Shown here one piece after another: positions 48,701-59,000 of a stretch of 64,000 bases of DNA (its first letter is position 1; each line of letters starts with the position of its first letter). Where the stretch lies: NCBI RefSeq assembly GCF_015206815.1, contig NZ_JADEXZ010000017.1:1-64000 (forward strand), written 5' to 3'. This stretch comes from Fortiea sp. LEGE XX443. Lineage in GTDB: Bacteria > Cyanobacteriota > Cyanobacteriia > Cyanobacteriales > Nostocaceae. Position numbers and translations under genes: made by a program. A model generated the notes under the pieces. That model made no database searches. It saw only the letters and a program-made list of their open reading frames with translations, and was not told where the DNA came from.

Positions 48701-50436
48701 TCATCCATCCCCAAGTTCCCACAAAAATTATTGGTGATATCACACGTCTGCGCCAAGTTTTGATGAATTTGCTCAATAATGCAATTAAATTCACCCAACA
48801 AGGAGAAGTTGTACTCTCTGTATACGCCAACCAACCAGAAACTCAAAATCTAGAAACCACCTGCAAAATTATTTTTAGCATCCAAGACACAGGTATTGGT
48901 ATTACTCCAGAGAAAATGACACGGCTATTTCAACCTTTCACTCAAGCCGATGCCTCAATGACCAGACTCTACGGAGGTACTGGACTAGGACTAGTAATTA
49001 GCCAACGCTTAAGTGAGATAATGAACGGTAGCCTATGGGTTGAAAGCCGTGGTTGTATTGGTGGCAATCCTGATCCTGGATGGCAAAATAGCAAACCCAT
49101 CTCGTCAACTTGCTCCAATTCTGGAGCGACTTTCTACTTCACAATTACAACTAAAGTTGTTACCCATCCTGGATTACAAGAACTTACTACCTCATTAGCT
49201 CAGTTGGCTGGTAAGCGGCTGTTAATCGTAGATGATCATCCCACCAACAGTAAAATTCTCAGCTTGCAAGTGCAGCCCTGGCAAATGCAAACATATATTG
49301 CTGAATCAGGTGAAGCCGCTTTAGCCCTAATGGCGCAGGGCGTGGAGTTTGATATTGCCATTCTCGATATGCAAATGCCGAAAATTGACGGTCTGAAACT
49401 AGCACGAGAAATTCGTCAGCAGCCTAGTGGTCAACATCTACCCTTGGTGCTATTGACTTCTTTGAGTAAACCAGAAATAGTTAATGACTGTGAGGATATT
49501 GAGTTAGCTGCCTGTTTGACTAAACCAATCAAACAATCTCAACTCTACTACGTCCTGACCCATGCTTTTAGACATCAGCCGCTCCCAGCCAGTATTTCTC
49601 CGCCAGATTCTTCCCAGTTTGATTTTCATTTAGCTGAGAAAATGCCACTGCGGATTCTCTTGGCAGAAGATAGCCTTGTGAATCAGAAAGTGGCATTACT
49701 AATGTTAAAGAAAATCGGCTATCAAGCAGATGTGGTCACTGATGGGCAACAAGTCATTCAAGCATTGCAACGTCAACCTTATGATGTAGTGTTGATGGAT
49801 ATCCACATGCCAGAAATGGATGGACTAGAAACCAGCCAAAGAATTTGTCAGCAATGGGAAGCTAGTGAGCGTCCTTATATTATCGCCATTACTGCCAATG
49901 CTATGCGGGGCGATCGCGAAGTTTGTCTGGCATCTGGGATGGACGACTATATTAGCAAGCCCGTACAAATGGCAGAGTTAGTTCAAGCATTGAGCAAATG
50001 CCAACCCCGCATTCCGACAAAAGCACCACCGATACAAACATGGCCGCAAATCCACCCCAAACCTAAAACGCCAAATTTAGCAATATCTACAATTGATCGC
50101 AAAATTTTGCAATCTCTGCGTCAGATGTTGGCAGGAGATCGGGTAGCATTTGCAGAACTGCTGAATTGTTATTTTGTCGAAGCGCCTAAACTTATACAAG
50201 AAATTCAGGCATCTGTGGTAACTCAAGATGGCGAAACTTTATGGAAGACTGCTCACAAACTCAAGTCCAGCAGTGCTTCTGTAGGCGCAACCAGCCTAGC
50301 GCAACTTTGCAAGCATTTAGAAGCTAGTGGTAGAAGTAATGATCTCCTCGGATGTGCAGATGTCTGCTCACAACTTCAGCAAGAGTATGAGCAAGTCAAA
50401 ACTGAACTGCAAATGGAACTAGAGGAGGAATCATGA
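45745..50436 (+). CDS. Hybrid sensor histidine kinase: CHASE-PAS-PAS-PAS-GAF-HisKA-HATPase-REC-REC-HPt
   Basis: 1563 residues from GTG 45745. Two N-terminal membrane segments (about 22-40 and 258-276) enclose a periplasmic CHASE-like sensor. Three PAS-type domains (about 310-420, 435-550, 560-680), with PAC ends such as GIHTDVSERKQAEL, precede a GAF domain with FRVERCIIH. The phospho-acceptor is His 895 in MTSHEIRTPMNAVIG, then a HATPase (NNAIKFT, GTGLGLVISQRL). Two receivers have Asp 1208 (ILDMQMP) and Asp 1352 (LMDIHMP), and an HPt domain has His 1504 in AHKLKSSSASVG. This is a complete phosphorelay. It overlaps the GGDEF regulator by 4 bases. Confidence 0.93.
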   Translation: MVRLHRYHQFQAIKLFSKRKLLPLLVGIVVSIAVVLLWQRLVIEEQSNIKQLVQQQAIAVQTELTAQLNTRILALERMGKHWQLYGDLEQTQWQTEAAAYVKDFGGYLALEWVDPSLRVRWTVPEVAKKATQNLEPQRRTALEAARNRRQTTFTRTLELIQGGKGFFAYVPLWIGEQFDGFISGVFQIQSFLDSMVHLPQGYKIRVFEGGELIYGQNPLPTQLLLWQQKISIDLYGVNWQVAVYPSSELLTTLRSPLPIIVLIFGLLVASTLALSIYFAQTAEQRNQQIAGINQELVERIWEQKKTEIALRATETRLRELLETVKVIPWEFDVKTGRFTYVGPQAEALLDYPLEEWYQKNFWFNHLHPHDREQAMRIRQEATAKGENHAFEYRMLAASGQVVWLRDIANVVQEVGTPVMLRGFMFEITDLKLVEETLRLRERALAAASDGITIADARLPNQPIIYVNPAFEVITGYSATETIGYNCAFLPGTDPLQPAIQQLLLSLNAGTSCQVLLRNYRKDGSLFWNELSISPIHDEIGKLTHFIGIHTDVSERKQAELALHRQALIFENMYDGVIITDLTGKIIDWNGAAEWMFGYTKAEILGRTPNILYKPEVFPTFIPQLLPEIQQHGRWSGEIQFIRKDGSEGICETTVILLQDEQRQPIASVSFNHDITERVLAKQALQQQLHQTLLLKQITQQIRHSLDSKKIFETAAIQIGKAFRVERCIIHSYISGPIPRIPLVAQYNNFPNYYCQQVLEIPVVGNPHAEQMIKEDKAISSPDVYADPLLQEAQAICRDIGLKSMLAVRTSYKGEPNGAIGVHQCSYFRQWTPDEIELLEALAAQIGIALAQAHLLEQETRQREELTLKNFALEQAKREAEAANRAKSEFLAMTSHEIRTPMNAVIGITELLLDTDLTPQQRDFVETVHTSGNALLAIINDILDFSKIESGRLELEETSFDLKACVEQVIDLLAPKANQKHLELIYLIHPQVPTKIIGDITRLRQVLMNLLNNAIKFTQQGEVVLSVYANQPETQNLETTCKIIFSIQDTGIGITPEKMTRLFQPFTQADASMTRLYGGTGLGLVISQRLSEIMNGSLWVESRGCIGGNPDPGWQNSKPISSTCSNSGATFYFTITTKVVTHPGLQELTTSLAQLAGKRLLIVDDHPTNSKILSLQVQPWQMQTYIAESGEAALALMAQGVEFDIAILDMQMPKIDGLKLAREIRQQPSGQHLPLVLLTSLSKPEIVNDCEDIELAACLTKPIKQSQLYYVLTHAFRHQPLPASISPPDSSQFDFHLAEKMPLRILLAEDSLVNQKVALLMLKKIGYQADVVTDGQQVIQALQRQPYDVVLMDIHMPEMDGLETSQRICQQWEASERPYIIAITANAMRGDREVCLASGMDDYISKPVQMAELVQALSKCQPRIPTKAPPIQTWPQIHPKPKTPNLAISTIDRKILQSLRQMLAGDRVAFAELLNCYFVEAPKLIQEIQASVVTQDGETLWKTAHKLKSSSASVGATSLAQLCKHLEASGRSNDLLGCADVCSQLQQEYEQVKTELQMELEEES

Positions 50437-51416
50437 AAACAAACTTTCAAAAAAACCAATCTCTAGTGCTGATTGTTGACGACGAACCATTTATCCGCAC
50501 CCAACTGCGACTAGCTCTAGAGCGGGAAGGTTATCAGATAGTGGAAGCACGAGATGGCAGAGAAGCCTTAATCATGTTTCAGCAACTGCACCCCCAGATA
50601 GTCCTGATGGATGCCATCATGCCTGATATGGATGGATTTGAATGTTGTATGCAGTTGCAATCTTTGGATCATGGTAAATATACGCCAGTGTTGATGATTA
50701 CTGGGCTGGAAGATCAAGAGTCAGTTGATCACGCCTTTGATGTGGGTGCGGTAGATTATGTCACTAAACCGATTCACTGGCCTGTGTTGCGTCAACGGGT
50801 AAAACGCTTGATTCAGCAATGTCAGCTACAGCAACAACTGGAAGCCGCTAATCAAGAACTGCAAAAATTGGTGACTATTGATGGTTTAACCCAAGTAGCC
50901 AGTCGCAGACGGTTTGAAGAGTATTTTGCTCAAGAGTGGCAACGGATGGCGCGAGAGCAATTATCTTTGTCTTTGATTCTCTGTGACGTTGATTACTTCA
51001 AATCTTACAACGATACTTATGGGCATCGGGCAGGCGATCGCTGTCTGCAAAAGGTAGCACAAGCAATCAAAGATAGTGTTAAACGCCCAGCCGATTTAGT
51101 TGCTCGTTATGGCGGCGAAGAATTTGCGGTGATTTTGCCGAAAACAGAGGTGCAGGGAGCAATGGTTTTGGCTGCAAAAATTTGCTCGGTTGTCAGGAGA
51201 TTGGCAATTCCCCATAGTAATTCCCAGGTAAGTGGTTATGTGACGATTAGTGCTGGGGTAGCAGCAGATATTCCTCAGCCTGGTTCTGACTTTCAAGATA
51301 TGATTTCTGCGGCAGATCGAGCATTATATCAGGCCAAAATTGAAGGACGCGATCGCTTTCTGCAATCTACTCCGCAACTATCTTCTAATTTTTCTCTCCC
51401 TCGTTGGGGTGCGTAA
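50433..51416 (+). CDS. Response regulator with GGDEF diguanylate cyclase domain
   Basis: 327 residues. Receiver with DDEPFIR and phospho-acceptor Asp 60 in VLMDAIMPD, a short coiled linker (QLQQQLEAANQELQKL), then a GGDEF domain with the active site GGEEF at 227-231, LCDVDYFKSYNDTYGHRAGD as metal/GTP site, and the usual end ADRALYQAK. It should make c-di-GMP when phosphorylated. No RxxD inhibitory site is obvious five residues before GGEEF (the region reads RPADLVARYGGEEF). Its ATG overlaps the kinase stop (ATGA), so the kinase is its probable phosphodonor. Confidence 0.95.
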   Translation: MKTNFQKNQSLVLIVDDEPFIRTQLRLALEREGYQIVEARDGREALIMFQQLHPQIVLMDAIMPDMDGFECCMQLQSLDHGKYTPVLMITGLEDQESVDHAFDVGAVDYVTKPIHWPVLRQRVKRLIQQCQLQQQLEAANQELQKLVTIDGLTQVASRRRFEEYFAQEWQRMAREQLSLSLILCDVDYFKSYNDTYGHRAGDRCLQKVAQAIKDSVKRPADLVARYGGEEFAVILPKTEVQGAMVLAAKICSVVRRLAIPHSNSQVSGYVTISAGVAADIPQPGSDFQDMISAADRALYQAKIEGRDRFLQSTPQLSSNFSLPRWGA

Positions 51417-51433
51417 TATCTTTTGAAGCCTAT

Positions 51434-52471
51434 TTACAGACTGTAAATTGAGCCAAAAGAGCGATCTGGATAAATTTCAATCACCAAATCAGCAACTGAT
51501 GGCGATCGCAGCATTGGCTTGAGGAATAATTCTGGATGTAGCGATCGCCAAAAATAATTTACAAATTCGACAATTTGTGTATCACTCATCCCCGATTTGC
51601 CAGCAGCAATCATCTGTTGTTCCGCTTGTTTGCGCCACTCTAGGGAACTGCGATAATCGGTGGGATGCAGCAAAATTAAGCTGTCTAATCGCTGCCACAA
51701 GGGTAAATAATCGTTCAGTTGATGATTCATATCACGAGCAAATGCCTTGTCTGCTTCTGTAATAATTGGCAGCGGTGCTAAATTAAATGCCTCTGGGTTA
51801 ATTGGTCGCACACCCACAAACCAGCCTTCAAATAATACAATATCTACGTCGGTGACAATTTCTGGTGTGGCGCGATCGCCTGCGCCTGCATGAGCAGATT
51901 TATCAAACCGAGGGACAGTTACAGAAGTCTCTCTCTGGCGAATTTGATCTAATACTTTTATACCTAAATCTACATCGTGGGTTCCCGGTGGCCCTCGCCA
52001 AATCAAGCGGGAGTCTTGTTGGAATAAAGCCAAGCGATCGCTATAAGTTTTATATAAGTCATCTAATGACCAACTCAGGGTGCGATATCCCAACTGCTGG
52101 AGAATCAAGGACAGAACCTGGCACATCGTAGTTTTTCCGGTTCCTTGTACTCCCAGGATTCCTTGGATTAAAGGACGGTTTAGCTGTTGACGCTGTGCTG
52201 CTAATTTCATCCCTAAAGGCAGCCATAAGTCCCATAACAGGATTAATTTTTCCTCAATGTCAACTTTGAGGTTAGTTTGGCAAAATTGCCGAAAAGCTGG
52301 CAGAACAGATTTGAGTAATTGCGATCGCTCTTGAATAATTACATCGACGTTAGTCGGTGTAATACCAAAAGCTTCTGCTCTTGAGAGATCAGTTAATTCT
52401 GCCACTCGTGCTTGCTGCCAAGTTAATTCTGGAATATCATCTGCTATAATTTCCCTGAGCCAAGAATACAT
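51434..52471 (-). CDS. glxK: D-glycerate 3-kinase (photorespiration)
   Basis: 345 residues. P-loop GVQGTGKTTM near residue 108, WSLDDLYKTYSDR, RGPPGTHDVDLG, VPRFDKSAHAGAGDR and LFEGWFVGVRPI are the hallmarks of the plant/cyanobacterial glycerate kinase family related to phosphoribulokinase. It phosphorylates D-glycerate to 3-phosphoglycerate, closing the photorespiratory cycle. The gene converges on the GGDEF gene with 17 bases between stops. ATG 52471. Symbol by analogy with plant GLYK and cyanobacterial glxK usage. Confidence 0.88.
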   Translation of the reverse strand: MYSWLREIIADDIPELTWQQARVAELTDLSRAEAFGITPTNVDVIIQERSQLLKSVLPAFRQFCQTNLKVDIEEKLILLWDLWLPLGMKLAAQRQQLNRPLIQGILGVQGTGKTTMCQVLSLILQQLGYRTLSWSLDDLYKTYSDRLALFQQDSRLIWRGPPGTHDVDLGIKVLDQIRQRETSVTVPRFDKSAHAGAGDRATPEIVTDVDIVLFEGWFVGVRPINPEAFNLAPLPIITEADKAFARDMNHQLNDYLPLWQRLDSLILLHPTDYRSSLEWRKQAEQQMIAAGKSGMSDTQIVEFVNYFWRSLHPELFLKPMLRSPSVADLVIEIYPDRSFGSIYSL

Positions 52472-52501
52472 TTACATCACCATCAATCAATTACGAATTT
52501 T

Positions 52502-52834
52502 CTAAGAGCCTAGCTTGAAGGCTTCAACAAATAAGCTGTAGGTGAAACCCACTTTTAGAAGATTCAGCGATTCTACCCAGAGCGCTCTCTTGGCAAAAAA
52601 GCTCTGACTATAAAATAGTCTGCTAGTAACCTCGGTTAACAGCACTAAAAATCCTGCCACAACAATGTCTAATTCTGAGCTTTGTCCCGCTATTGTAGAA
52701 ATCGCTGTCCCTAGAAAAAATCCAAATAAAAAACTAATGATTAGTAGCGACAGTCGCCGCCAAGGATTGAGAAACAATTTTCCTAAGCTACTGGCAATAG
52801 CATCTAATAAATTATTGATTCGAGTGTTTTGCAT
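52502..52834 (-). CDS. ycf20: Ycf20-like protein (DUF565)
   Basis: 110 residues from ATG 52834; the frame opens one codon earlier with TTG. Membrane segments at about 31-50 (LIISFLFGFFLGTAISTIAG), 56-71 and 88-108. NPWRRLSLLIISFLFGFFLG is the Ycf20 signature found in chloroplasts and cyanobacteria; plant homologues affect non-photochemical quenching. It lies 31 bases before the glycerate kinase gene on the same strand and may share its transcript. Confidence 0.87.
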   Translation of the reverse strand: MQNTRINNLLDAIASSLGKLFLNPWRRLSLLIISFLFGFFLGTAISTIAGQSSELDIVVAGFLVLLTEVTSRLFYSQSFFAKRALWVESLNLLKVGFTYSLFVEAFKLGS

Positions 52835-52837
52835 CAA

Positions 52838-53426
52838 TCAAATCCTCCCAATTATTTAGTTTAAAAGTTACCATTGCAGACCATATTTGAACAATGTGAT
52901 GAATTGCTGTTGTATTTTATGTATTTATTAATAATTTATACTTTTAAATCACACAGTTAAAATTTTGTTGAATTAAATGTATATTTTATTACTTTTTTTG
53001 ATGTTAGTGGGATTTATTGAAATGATGAATCATAAATTGTTAATAAATATAAATAATTTCTAGCCAATTTGTCTGGGGGTTTAATCACAGACACTCTGTT
53101 GTCGATAATACGCCAAAGACAAAAAGTTTTGCGTGTAATTTCACTGGTTTTTATTTATTTTATGTATTAAATATTTCCCATCATCACTGTTTTTTGAGTA
53201 AAAAGCAACGATATCATCAGGAATTGATCGCTTTTTTTGGTAAAAATAAAGGTAATTCTTAATATAAATGGTTTTTGAGAACTATGATAAGTATGATACA
53301 CTGCATAACTCAATTTCACGAGATTCTATGCTAGACAAGTCAGCAACTTTCTATAATTCTGACAGCGGAGAATAGGCTAATATTTGGCCAAGACTACAAA
53401 AATACTTATTTCTAACCAATATCAAA
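52838..53426. other. AT-rich intergenic region with divergent promoters
   Basis: About 590 bases, strongly AT-rich, without HIP1 sites or a plausible gene. Holds the promoters of the leftward ycf20 and rightward lipoprotein genes. Confidence 0.45.
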
Positions 53427-54059
53427 ATGAAATCTCAGGTGTATCGTAAGGCTGCTGTTACAGCTTGTACCTTGGGGCTGCTTGGATTGATAGTGGGATG
53501 TTTAGATTTAACTGTGTCATTTGAGACTACAAATCCTGACACATCTGACACAGCATCTACTGATATGCCTCAGTCAACAAGTAATTCAGAATTGCCTATT
53601 TTAGATGCTACAGCTACTTCGACGAGTGTTTCAAATACTACAACAATACCAGCTAACCAAGTAGAACAAAGCACCAGCAAAGTTGAGTCTATCTTGGTAA
53701 ATCGTCAAAATGTGGCTGGTAGTACTAAAGCGCCAGGAACTTTGCGGATGAGTAATCAAACTGATCAGCCTGTGCGTCTAGCTTTACTAGCGAGACAATC
53801 AAAAGTTAAAGGTTCGACTAGTAGTAAAATTAACTACGACATTCCAGCACATTGGGATTTTGCACCTCAGGAAGGTAGTAATAAGGGTTTGCTGCTTTCT
53901 TTGCCTAATGGCAATTTAAAGCTAGAAAAAGGAGATATTTTAGTTGCTTTTGCCCAAGATGGTTCTCGACGCTACTGGGGGCCATATGTTGTGGGAGAAA
54001 CTTCCCTACCAACGTGGAATGTCCAAACCAAAGAATGGCTGTTAGTACTTAGTCCATAG
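53427..54059 (+). CDS. Hypothetical lipoprotein
   Basis: 210 residues. The signal AAVTACTLGLLGLIVGC ends in a lipobox with the lipidated Cys near residue 25. A Ser/Thr-rich linker (residues 30-85) follows, and a folded C-terminal part of about 110 residues has NRQNVAGSTKAPGTLRMSNQ, DIPAHWDFAPQEGS and a Trp-rich end (RRYWGPYVVGE). No catalytic motif recognised. It precedes the glycosyltransferase gene by 116 bases in the same direction; a cell-envelope role is likely but unproven. ATG 53427. Confidence 0.75.
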   Translation: MKSQVYRKAAVTACTLGLLGLIVGCLDLTVSFETTNPDTSDTASTDMPQSTSNSELPILDATATSTSVSNTTTIPANQVEQSTSKVESILVNRQNVAGSTKAPGTLRMSNQTDQPVRLALLARQSKVKGSTSSKINYDIPAHWDFAPQEGSNKGLLLSLPNGNLKLEKGDILVAFAQDGSRRYWGPYVVGETSLPTWNVQTKEWLLVLSP

Positions 54060-54175
54060 TCAAGAGTCTATCATTCATAATTTTTAGCTGACGACTAGTG
54101 CAAAGCAGAAATAATAAAGAACAAAATATCGCTAGTTAACGACTAACAACTATTGACTGTTCGACTAATAATCAA

Positions 54176-56071
54176 ATGAGGATGAAATTGAGTAATTTCC
54201 ACACTGTTGACCAATGGTTCAACAAGATAGCAAAGCGTCCAGCCCTAGCGGTGACTTTATCTGTTTTGTGGTTGATGCTGATTGGTTGGATAGGCTATGG
54301 GTGGAATTTAGGCAGTGTTGGCTTGATTGATGAAACAGAGCCGTTATTTGCTGAAGCATCCCGGCAAATGTTTGTCACGGGTGACTGGATTACGCCATTT
54401 TTCAACGGCGCAACTCGTTTTGATAAACCTGCTTTAATTTACTGGTGTCAAGCGATCGCCTATGCAATTATTGGTGTGAATGAGTGGGCTGTGCGTCTCC
54501 CTTCCGCGATCGCCGCAATAGCAGTGATTAGCTTGGCTTTTTATACTGTATATTGGCATCTGGCAAAGCAAGACACAGCCGAGCAGGTTGATCGCCCAAC
54601 TCGTCGCTACTTAACAGCGGCGATCGCATCTGCTATGATCGCACTCAATCCAGAGATGATTGTCTGGGGAAGAACAGGTGTCTCGGATATGCTACTAACT
54701 GGCTGCATAGCATCTTCTCTCTTATGTTTTTTTCTAGGCTATGCAAAAAACAAGCAGGGGAGCAGGGAGCAGGGAGCAGAGGAGAAGATTTCCCTCTTAT
54801 CTCCTAACCCTTCCGTTTCTGCTTCCCATTCCCTACTCCCTAATAAGTGGTATTTAGCTTGTTATGTACTAATTGCTGGGGCAATTTTAACTAAAGGCCC
54901 TGTGGGCATAGTCTTACCAGGGCTAGTTATTCTGGCTTTTTTGCTGTATTTGGGTAAGTTGCGCGAAGTTTTGCGAGAAATGCGCCCCCTGATCGGGCTA
55001 CTGGTGATTTTTGCTTTATCAGCCCCTTGGTATGTATTGGTAATTTGGCGCAATGGCTGGAATTATATTAATTCCTTTTTTGGATATCACAACATAGAGC
55101 GTTTTACAGAAGTAGTTAATGGTCACCAAGGCCCTTGGTATTTCTACTTTTTGGTAGTGCTTTTAGGCTTTGCACCATACTCTGTGTATTTACCTGTGGC
55201 CTTCGCCAGACTAAAATTTTGGCAGCGATCGCAATGGCTGGTTCAAGAACGTTCTCAGCAATTGGGTTTATTTGCTTGCATTTGGTTTTTTGGGGTTTTT
55301 GGTTTTTTCACGATTGCTGTTACTAAACTACCTAGCTATGTTTTGCCGCTCATGCCAGCCGCTGCTATTTTGGTAGCCTTATTATGGAGTGATTATTTTC
55401 CAGCGCCATCTGCTTCTATTTCTCGATCGCCAGACAATTTTTTCCGGGTTAGTGGTTGGGCAAATGTCGGATTTTTTGCTGTACTATCAGCGGCTATATT
55501 TCATATCACCCAATTATTAGGCAATGATCAAGCTGCACCAAATTTCCGTCAAAACCTGCAAAATTCTGGTCTAGTACAACTAGGCGGTGCTATTTGCCTT
55601 TTGATTGCTGTGAGCTTGGCATTTTTGTTACTAACTCGGCGTTGGCGAGGAATTATTGCTGGGAATTTGTTGGGTTTTACCGCATTTTTAATTGTTGTTT
55701 TGATGCCTGCTATGTTTTTGATGGATCAAGAACGGCAGTTGCCTTTAAAAGAACTGGCTGCTGTTGTCGCTCAGGTAAAACAACCAAACGAAGAGTTACT
55801 TATGGTTGGCTTTAAAAAGCCTAGTGTAGTTTTTTATAGCCACAAACAAGTAAATTTTATCAAATTGACGACTGATGCTCTTGTGTATATCCAAAATCAA
55901 ACGAATATTCCGGTAAAACCGTCTTCATTACTGGTTTTAGCGGAACATAGAAACCTCGTTAAAATGGATTTACCACCTGATAATTATGTAAATTTAGCCT
56001 CAAAAGGTGCTTATCAGTTGATTAGAATTTCTTTCAAGAAAATGAAAAATCAAAAGCCGAATATTTCCTAA
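54176..56071 (+). CDS. PMT/ArnT-like (GT39/GT83) membrane glycosyltransferase
   Basis: 631 residues with about a dozen membrane segments. The first periplasmic loop has the catalytic acidic motif DETEPLFAEASRQM and, a little further, FNGATRFDKPALIYWCQA, as in polyprenyl-phosphate-dependent sugar transferases of the ArnT/PMT type. The soluble C-terminal tail is about 100 residues. At about residues 194-222 a Gln/Glu/Ser-rich stretch (KQGSREQGAEEKISLL) interrupts the membrane pattern; it is encoded by GGGAGCA-type short tandem repeats and looks like an insertion. The acceptor is unknown. ATG 54176, ATG 54182 also possible. Confidence 0.88.
   Translation: MRMKLSNFHTVDQWFNKIAKRPALAVTLSVLWLMLIGWIGYGWNLGSVGLIDETEPLFAEASRQMFVTGDWITPFFNGATRFDKPALIYWCQAIAYAIIGVNEWAVRLPSAIAAIAVISLAFYTVYWHLAKQDTAEQVDRPTRRYLTAAIASAMIALNPEMIVWGRTGVSDMLLTGCIASSLLCFFLGYAKNKQGSREQGAEEKISLLSPNPSVSASHSLLPNKWYLACYVLIAGAILTKGPVGIVLPGLVILAFLLYLGKLREVLREMRPLIGLLVIFALSAPWYVLVIWRNGWNYINSFFGYHNIERFTEVVNGHQGPWYFYFLVVLLGFAPYSVYLPVAFARLKFWQRSQWLVQERSQQLGLFACIWFFGVFGFFTIAVTKLPSYVLPLMPAAAILVALLWSDYFPAPSASISRSPDNFFRVSGWANVGFFAVLSAAIFHITQLLGNDQAAPNFRQNLQNSGLVQLGGAICLLIAVSLAFLLLTRRWRGIIAGNLLGFTAFLIVVLMPAMFLMDQERQLPLKELAAVVAQVKQPNEELLMVGFKKPSVVFYSHKQVNFIKLTTDALVYIQNQTNIPVKPSSLLVLAEHRNLVKMDLPPDNYVNLASKGAYQLIRISFKKMKNQKPNIS
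54751..54790 (+). repeat. Short tandem repeat inside the glycosyltransferase gene
   Basis: Heptamer GGGAGCA repeats (GGGGAGCAGGGAGCAGGGAG) in frame in the coding sequence. Similar tracts occur in intergenic DNA of this window (34735, 21480, 40365). Confidence 0.85.
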
Positions 56072-56093
56072 TTAACTTGATGGGAGACAACAA

Positions 56094-59000
56094 TCAACTC
56101 TTTTCTTGCCGATGGTAAAATAAGGCTTGATTAATATGATGCAATAAATCTTCCATTGAGATCGAGCGAGGCAGAATCTCCGTGGCGATCGCACTGACAG
56201 ATTTATCTACGCCATCTCGGCTGCTATTTTTGTGCTGTTCAATTTCTCCTAAACCATCAGTTCGGTAACGATCTGAACGCTGGTCAAGCACCAAAATAGG
56301 CGGTAAATTGAAAGATGAATCCTGTAATGCTTTGAGTGCTTTTAGTACGTCCTGATGAAGTGGGGATTCTCCTAAGCAAATTAGCAGCAAGTCCACCGTT
56401 TTGTGACGAATTTGTTGGTTTACTTCTGCCCAACAGCGCCCGATTGCGGCTTTCAAACCAGCTGTTTGTAGGTACTGAATTAAAGCTTGAAACCACTCAG
56501 TTCCCAATACAGCAGTTGTATTAGTCAGTGCGGAGTTTCTCAGGGTGCGGTAATTTCTCACCTGTTTACGCCTGATTTGGGGTAAATCATGCAGTGTTGT
56601 CAAATCCACCACTAAAATACTTGGTGGGCAACAAATACCAGAGGCAATTTGTAAAACCGACAAGAGTGGGTCTATTTTGTCAGTGCGACTTTTGTTGTTT
56701 TGGCCAAGTGGTATTAAGCAGGGAAATACTGAAAGCCCAGGTATCTGAGAAGCAGCCAAACTAGTAGCGACATCACAAGTTACCAATGGTAGAGCTACCA
56801 AACGGGGGTACTGAATTAATTGTTGTAAATAAGTTTGGGCTAAGGAACTTTCTACATCTAGTAAGATGACATCAAACTGCCATACCCGCGCTAAAAGTTC
56901 TGCTTGATCTAGGCTATCCACTTCGATAACCCGATGCTCTTGTAATGAGGGGTGGGGGTTGATAGATAGTAACTCTGGATTAACCAATCGGAGAATTCGC
57001 AATGGTTTGGTTTTGGCCATAGCTTGACTACAGTCAAGTTCTGACTGGGGAATTGTTGGTGTAGCACACAACTTTTCCAAAAGTGGTGCTAAAGCCTGAT
57101 TTTCTATGGGTAAACTCAAGAAACCATCGGCTTGATTGGCAAATGCTTGCTCCTTTTCTGCTCCTGTGGCGGTGACAATCACGGGTATATGGCGCGTCGC
57201 TATGTCAGATTTCAATAAGGTTAGAACATCCCAACCAGAAAGTAATGGTAATAAAGGATTTAAAAAGACAGCTTGTGGTTGCAAGCGCCGCGCTTTTTCG
57301 ACAGCTTCTGTACCTGAGCGAGCAATAATGACTCTGTAACCTAGACCTTTGATCTGTTCTGCCAAATCTTCAATATATCGAGCCACCGCCTCGACTACCA
57401 GCACTAGCCTTTGGGAGCAACCAGCGTGATGCTGAGTGGTAGTAGTAATAGGGGAATTTACGGAAATAGGAACTTTTTGGATGCCGATATTTTGCTGTGT
57501 TTCTGCTTCTTGGTTGCTGGTTTCGGAATCAGCAAAACCTGTGGTTGGGGGACAAGGTGGAAGCAATAGTGTAAATTGGCTACCTTTCCCTTCTTGGGAT
57601 AAGAAGCTGACATCGCCTCCATGCAGACGGGCTAAAGCTCTCGTTAAAACTAGTCCTAAACCAGTCCCTTCAAATTGTCTGGTGAGAGGGTTTTCGAGTT
57701 GTTGGAATTTTTGAAAAATTAAATGTTGCTGGTGTTCGGGGATACCAATTCCTGTATCCCAAATAGTAAAGGCAATCCACCCTTCCCAGCGACTGACGCG
57801 CAAACCAATTTCACCAGATGTCTCAGTAAATTTAAAAGCGTTGGAAAGTAAGTGTATCAACATCTGACGCAAGCGCAATTCATCTGCCACCATTTGGTCT
57901 AACCCTGGTTCAATGGTCAAGGTGAATTGGGGTACTGATGAATTTGTCGCGGGTGCTTGGCTGGTGGGTAGGGTTTTGCTGTTTTGAGTGTGGATAGCTT
58001 TGACTTCCGATTGAGCGCGATCGCACACGGCACGAATATTGACGGGTGCAGGTGTCAGTTCCATCTGCCCCGTTTCCATGCGGGTCAAATCTAAAATGTC
58101 ATTGACCACACTCATTAGGTGACGACCGCTTTGATGAATTAGTCCGGCGTAGCGGGCTTGTCGTTCGTTCAATTTCCCTAATTGTTGGTCTACTAGCAAC
58201 CGTGATAATCCTAAAACTGCCGTTAGAGGGGTTTTTAGTTCATGACTAATACAGGCTAAAAATTCATCTTTTAAGCGATTGAGTTGAATCAAGTCAGCAT
58301 TTTTTGCTGCCAGTTCTTTACACAGTTGTTGCTGTTCGGTGACATCTGTTGCCAATACCAACCACAGGTAATCCGAATTTCCTGGCTGGGCATTCAAAAC
58401 TTTAAATTCTGGGCTATCTAGGAGAATTTTAGCAAATTGCCAGATTCTTTCTTGACCGTTTTGTTCTTCAACAACGCAGGTACAAGTCCCCATCTGACTA
58501 TCTAAATAGCAGCGATTAAAGGTATTTGCGGGAGAAATTGATGATTCTTGTAGATGATTAACAGTGGGTGCTGCTGATGGCGATTGCGGGAGTAAATTTT
58601 TATTGGGTAAGGTTTCGTGCTTAACAGCCCAAGTATTCTCTACCGAATGCAGCTTCATTTGTGATGATGCGCCATCTTCACTATGTGCAACTCTCACTGC
58701 TTTTTGGCTGGCGTATTCTGGGTGTTTGTCCTGGGCTGGGGAAAGTATCGCTGCTACTTGTTGTCGCACGTCTTCAGGATCTTTCAAGACTCCCAATTGC
58801 TGCCACCAAGCTGGATTTTGTGTGACTATCTCACCCGTACTGGTTTGCAGCATCAAAGGCCAAGGCAATTGTTCTAGTAACTTGATCAGAGATTTGTGTA
58901 GCAATGGCTGACGTTGATTGGCTCTGGGCAATCGCCAGTGAGCTTTTAACTTCGACTCACTGCTTTTTGCGGTATCAAGATATTCTGGGTCAATCCTGCC

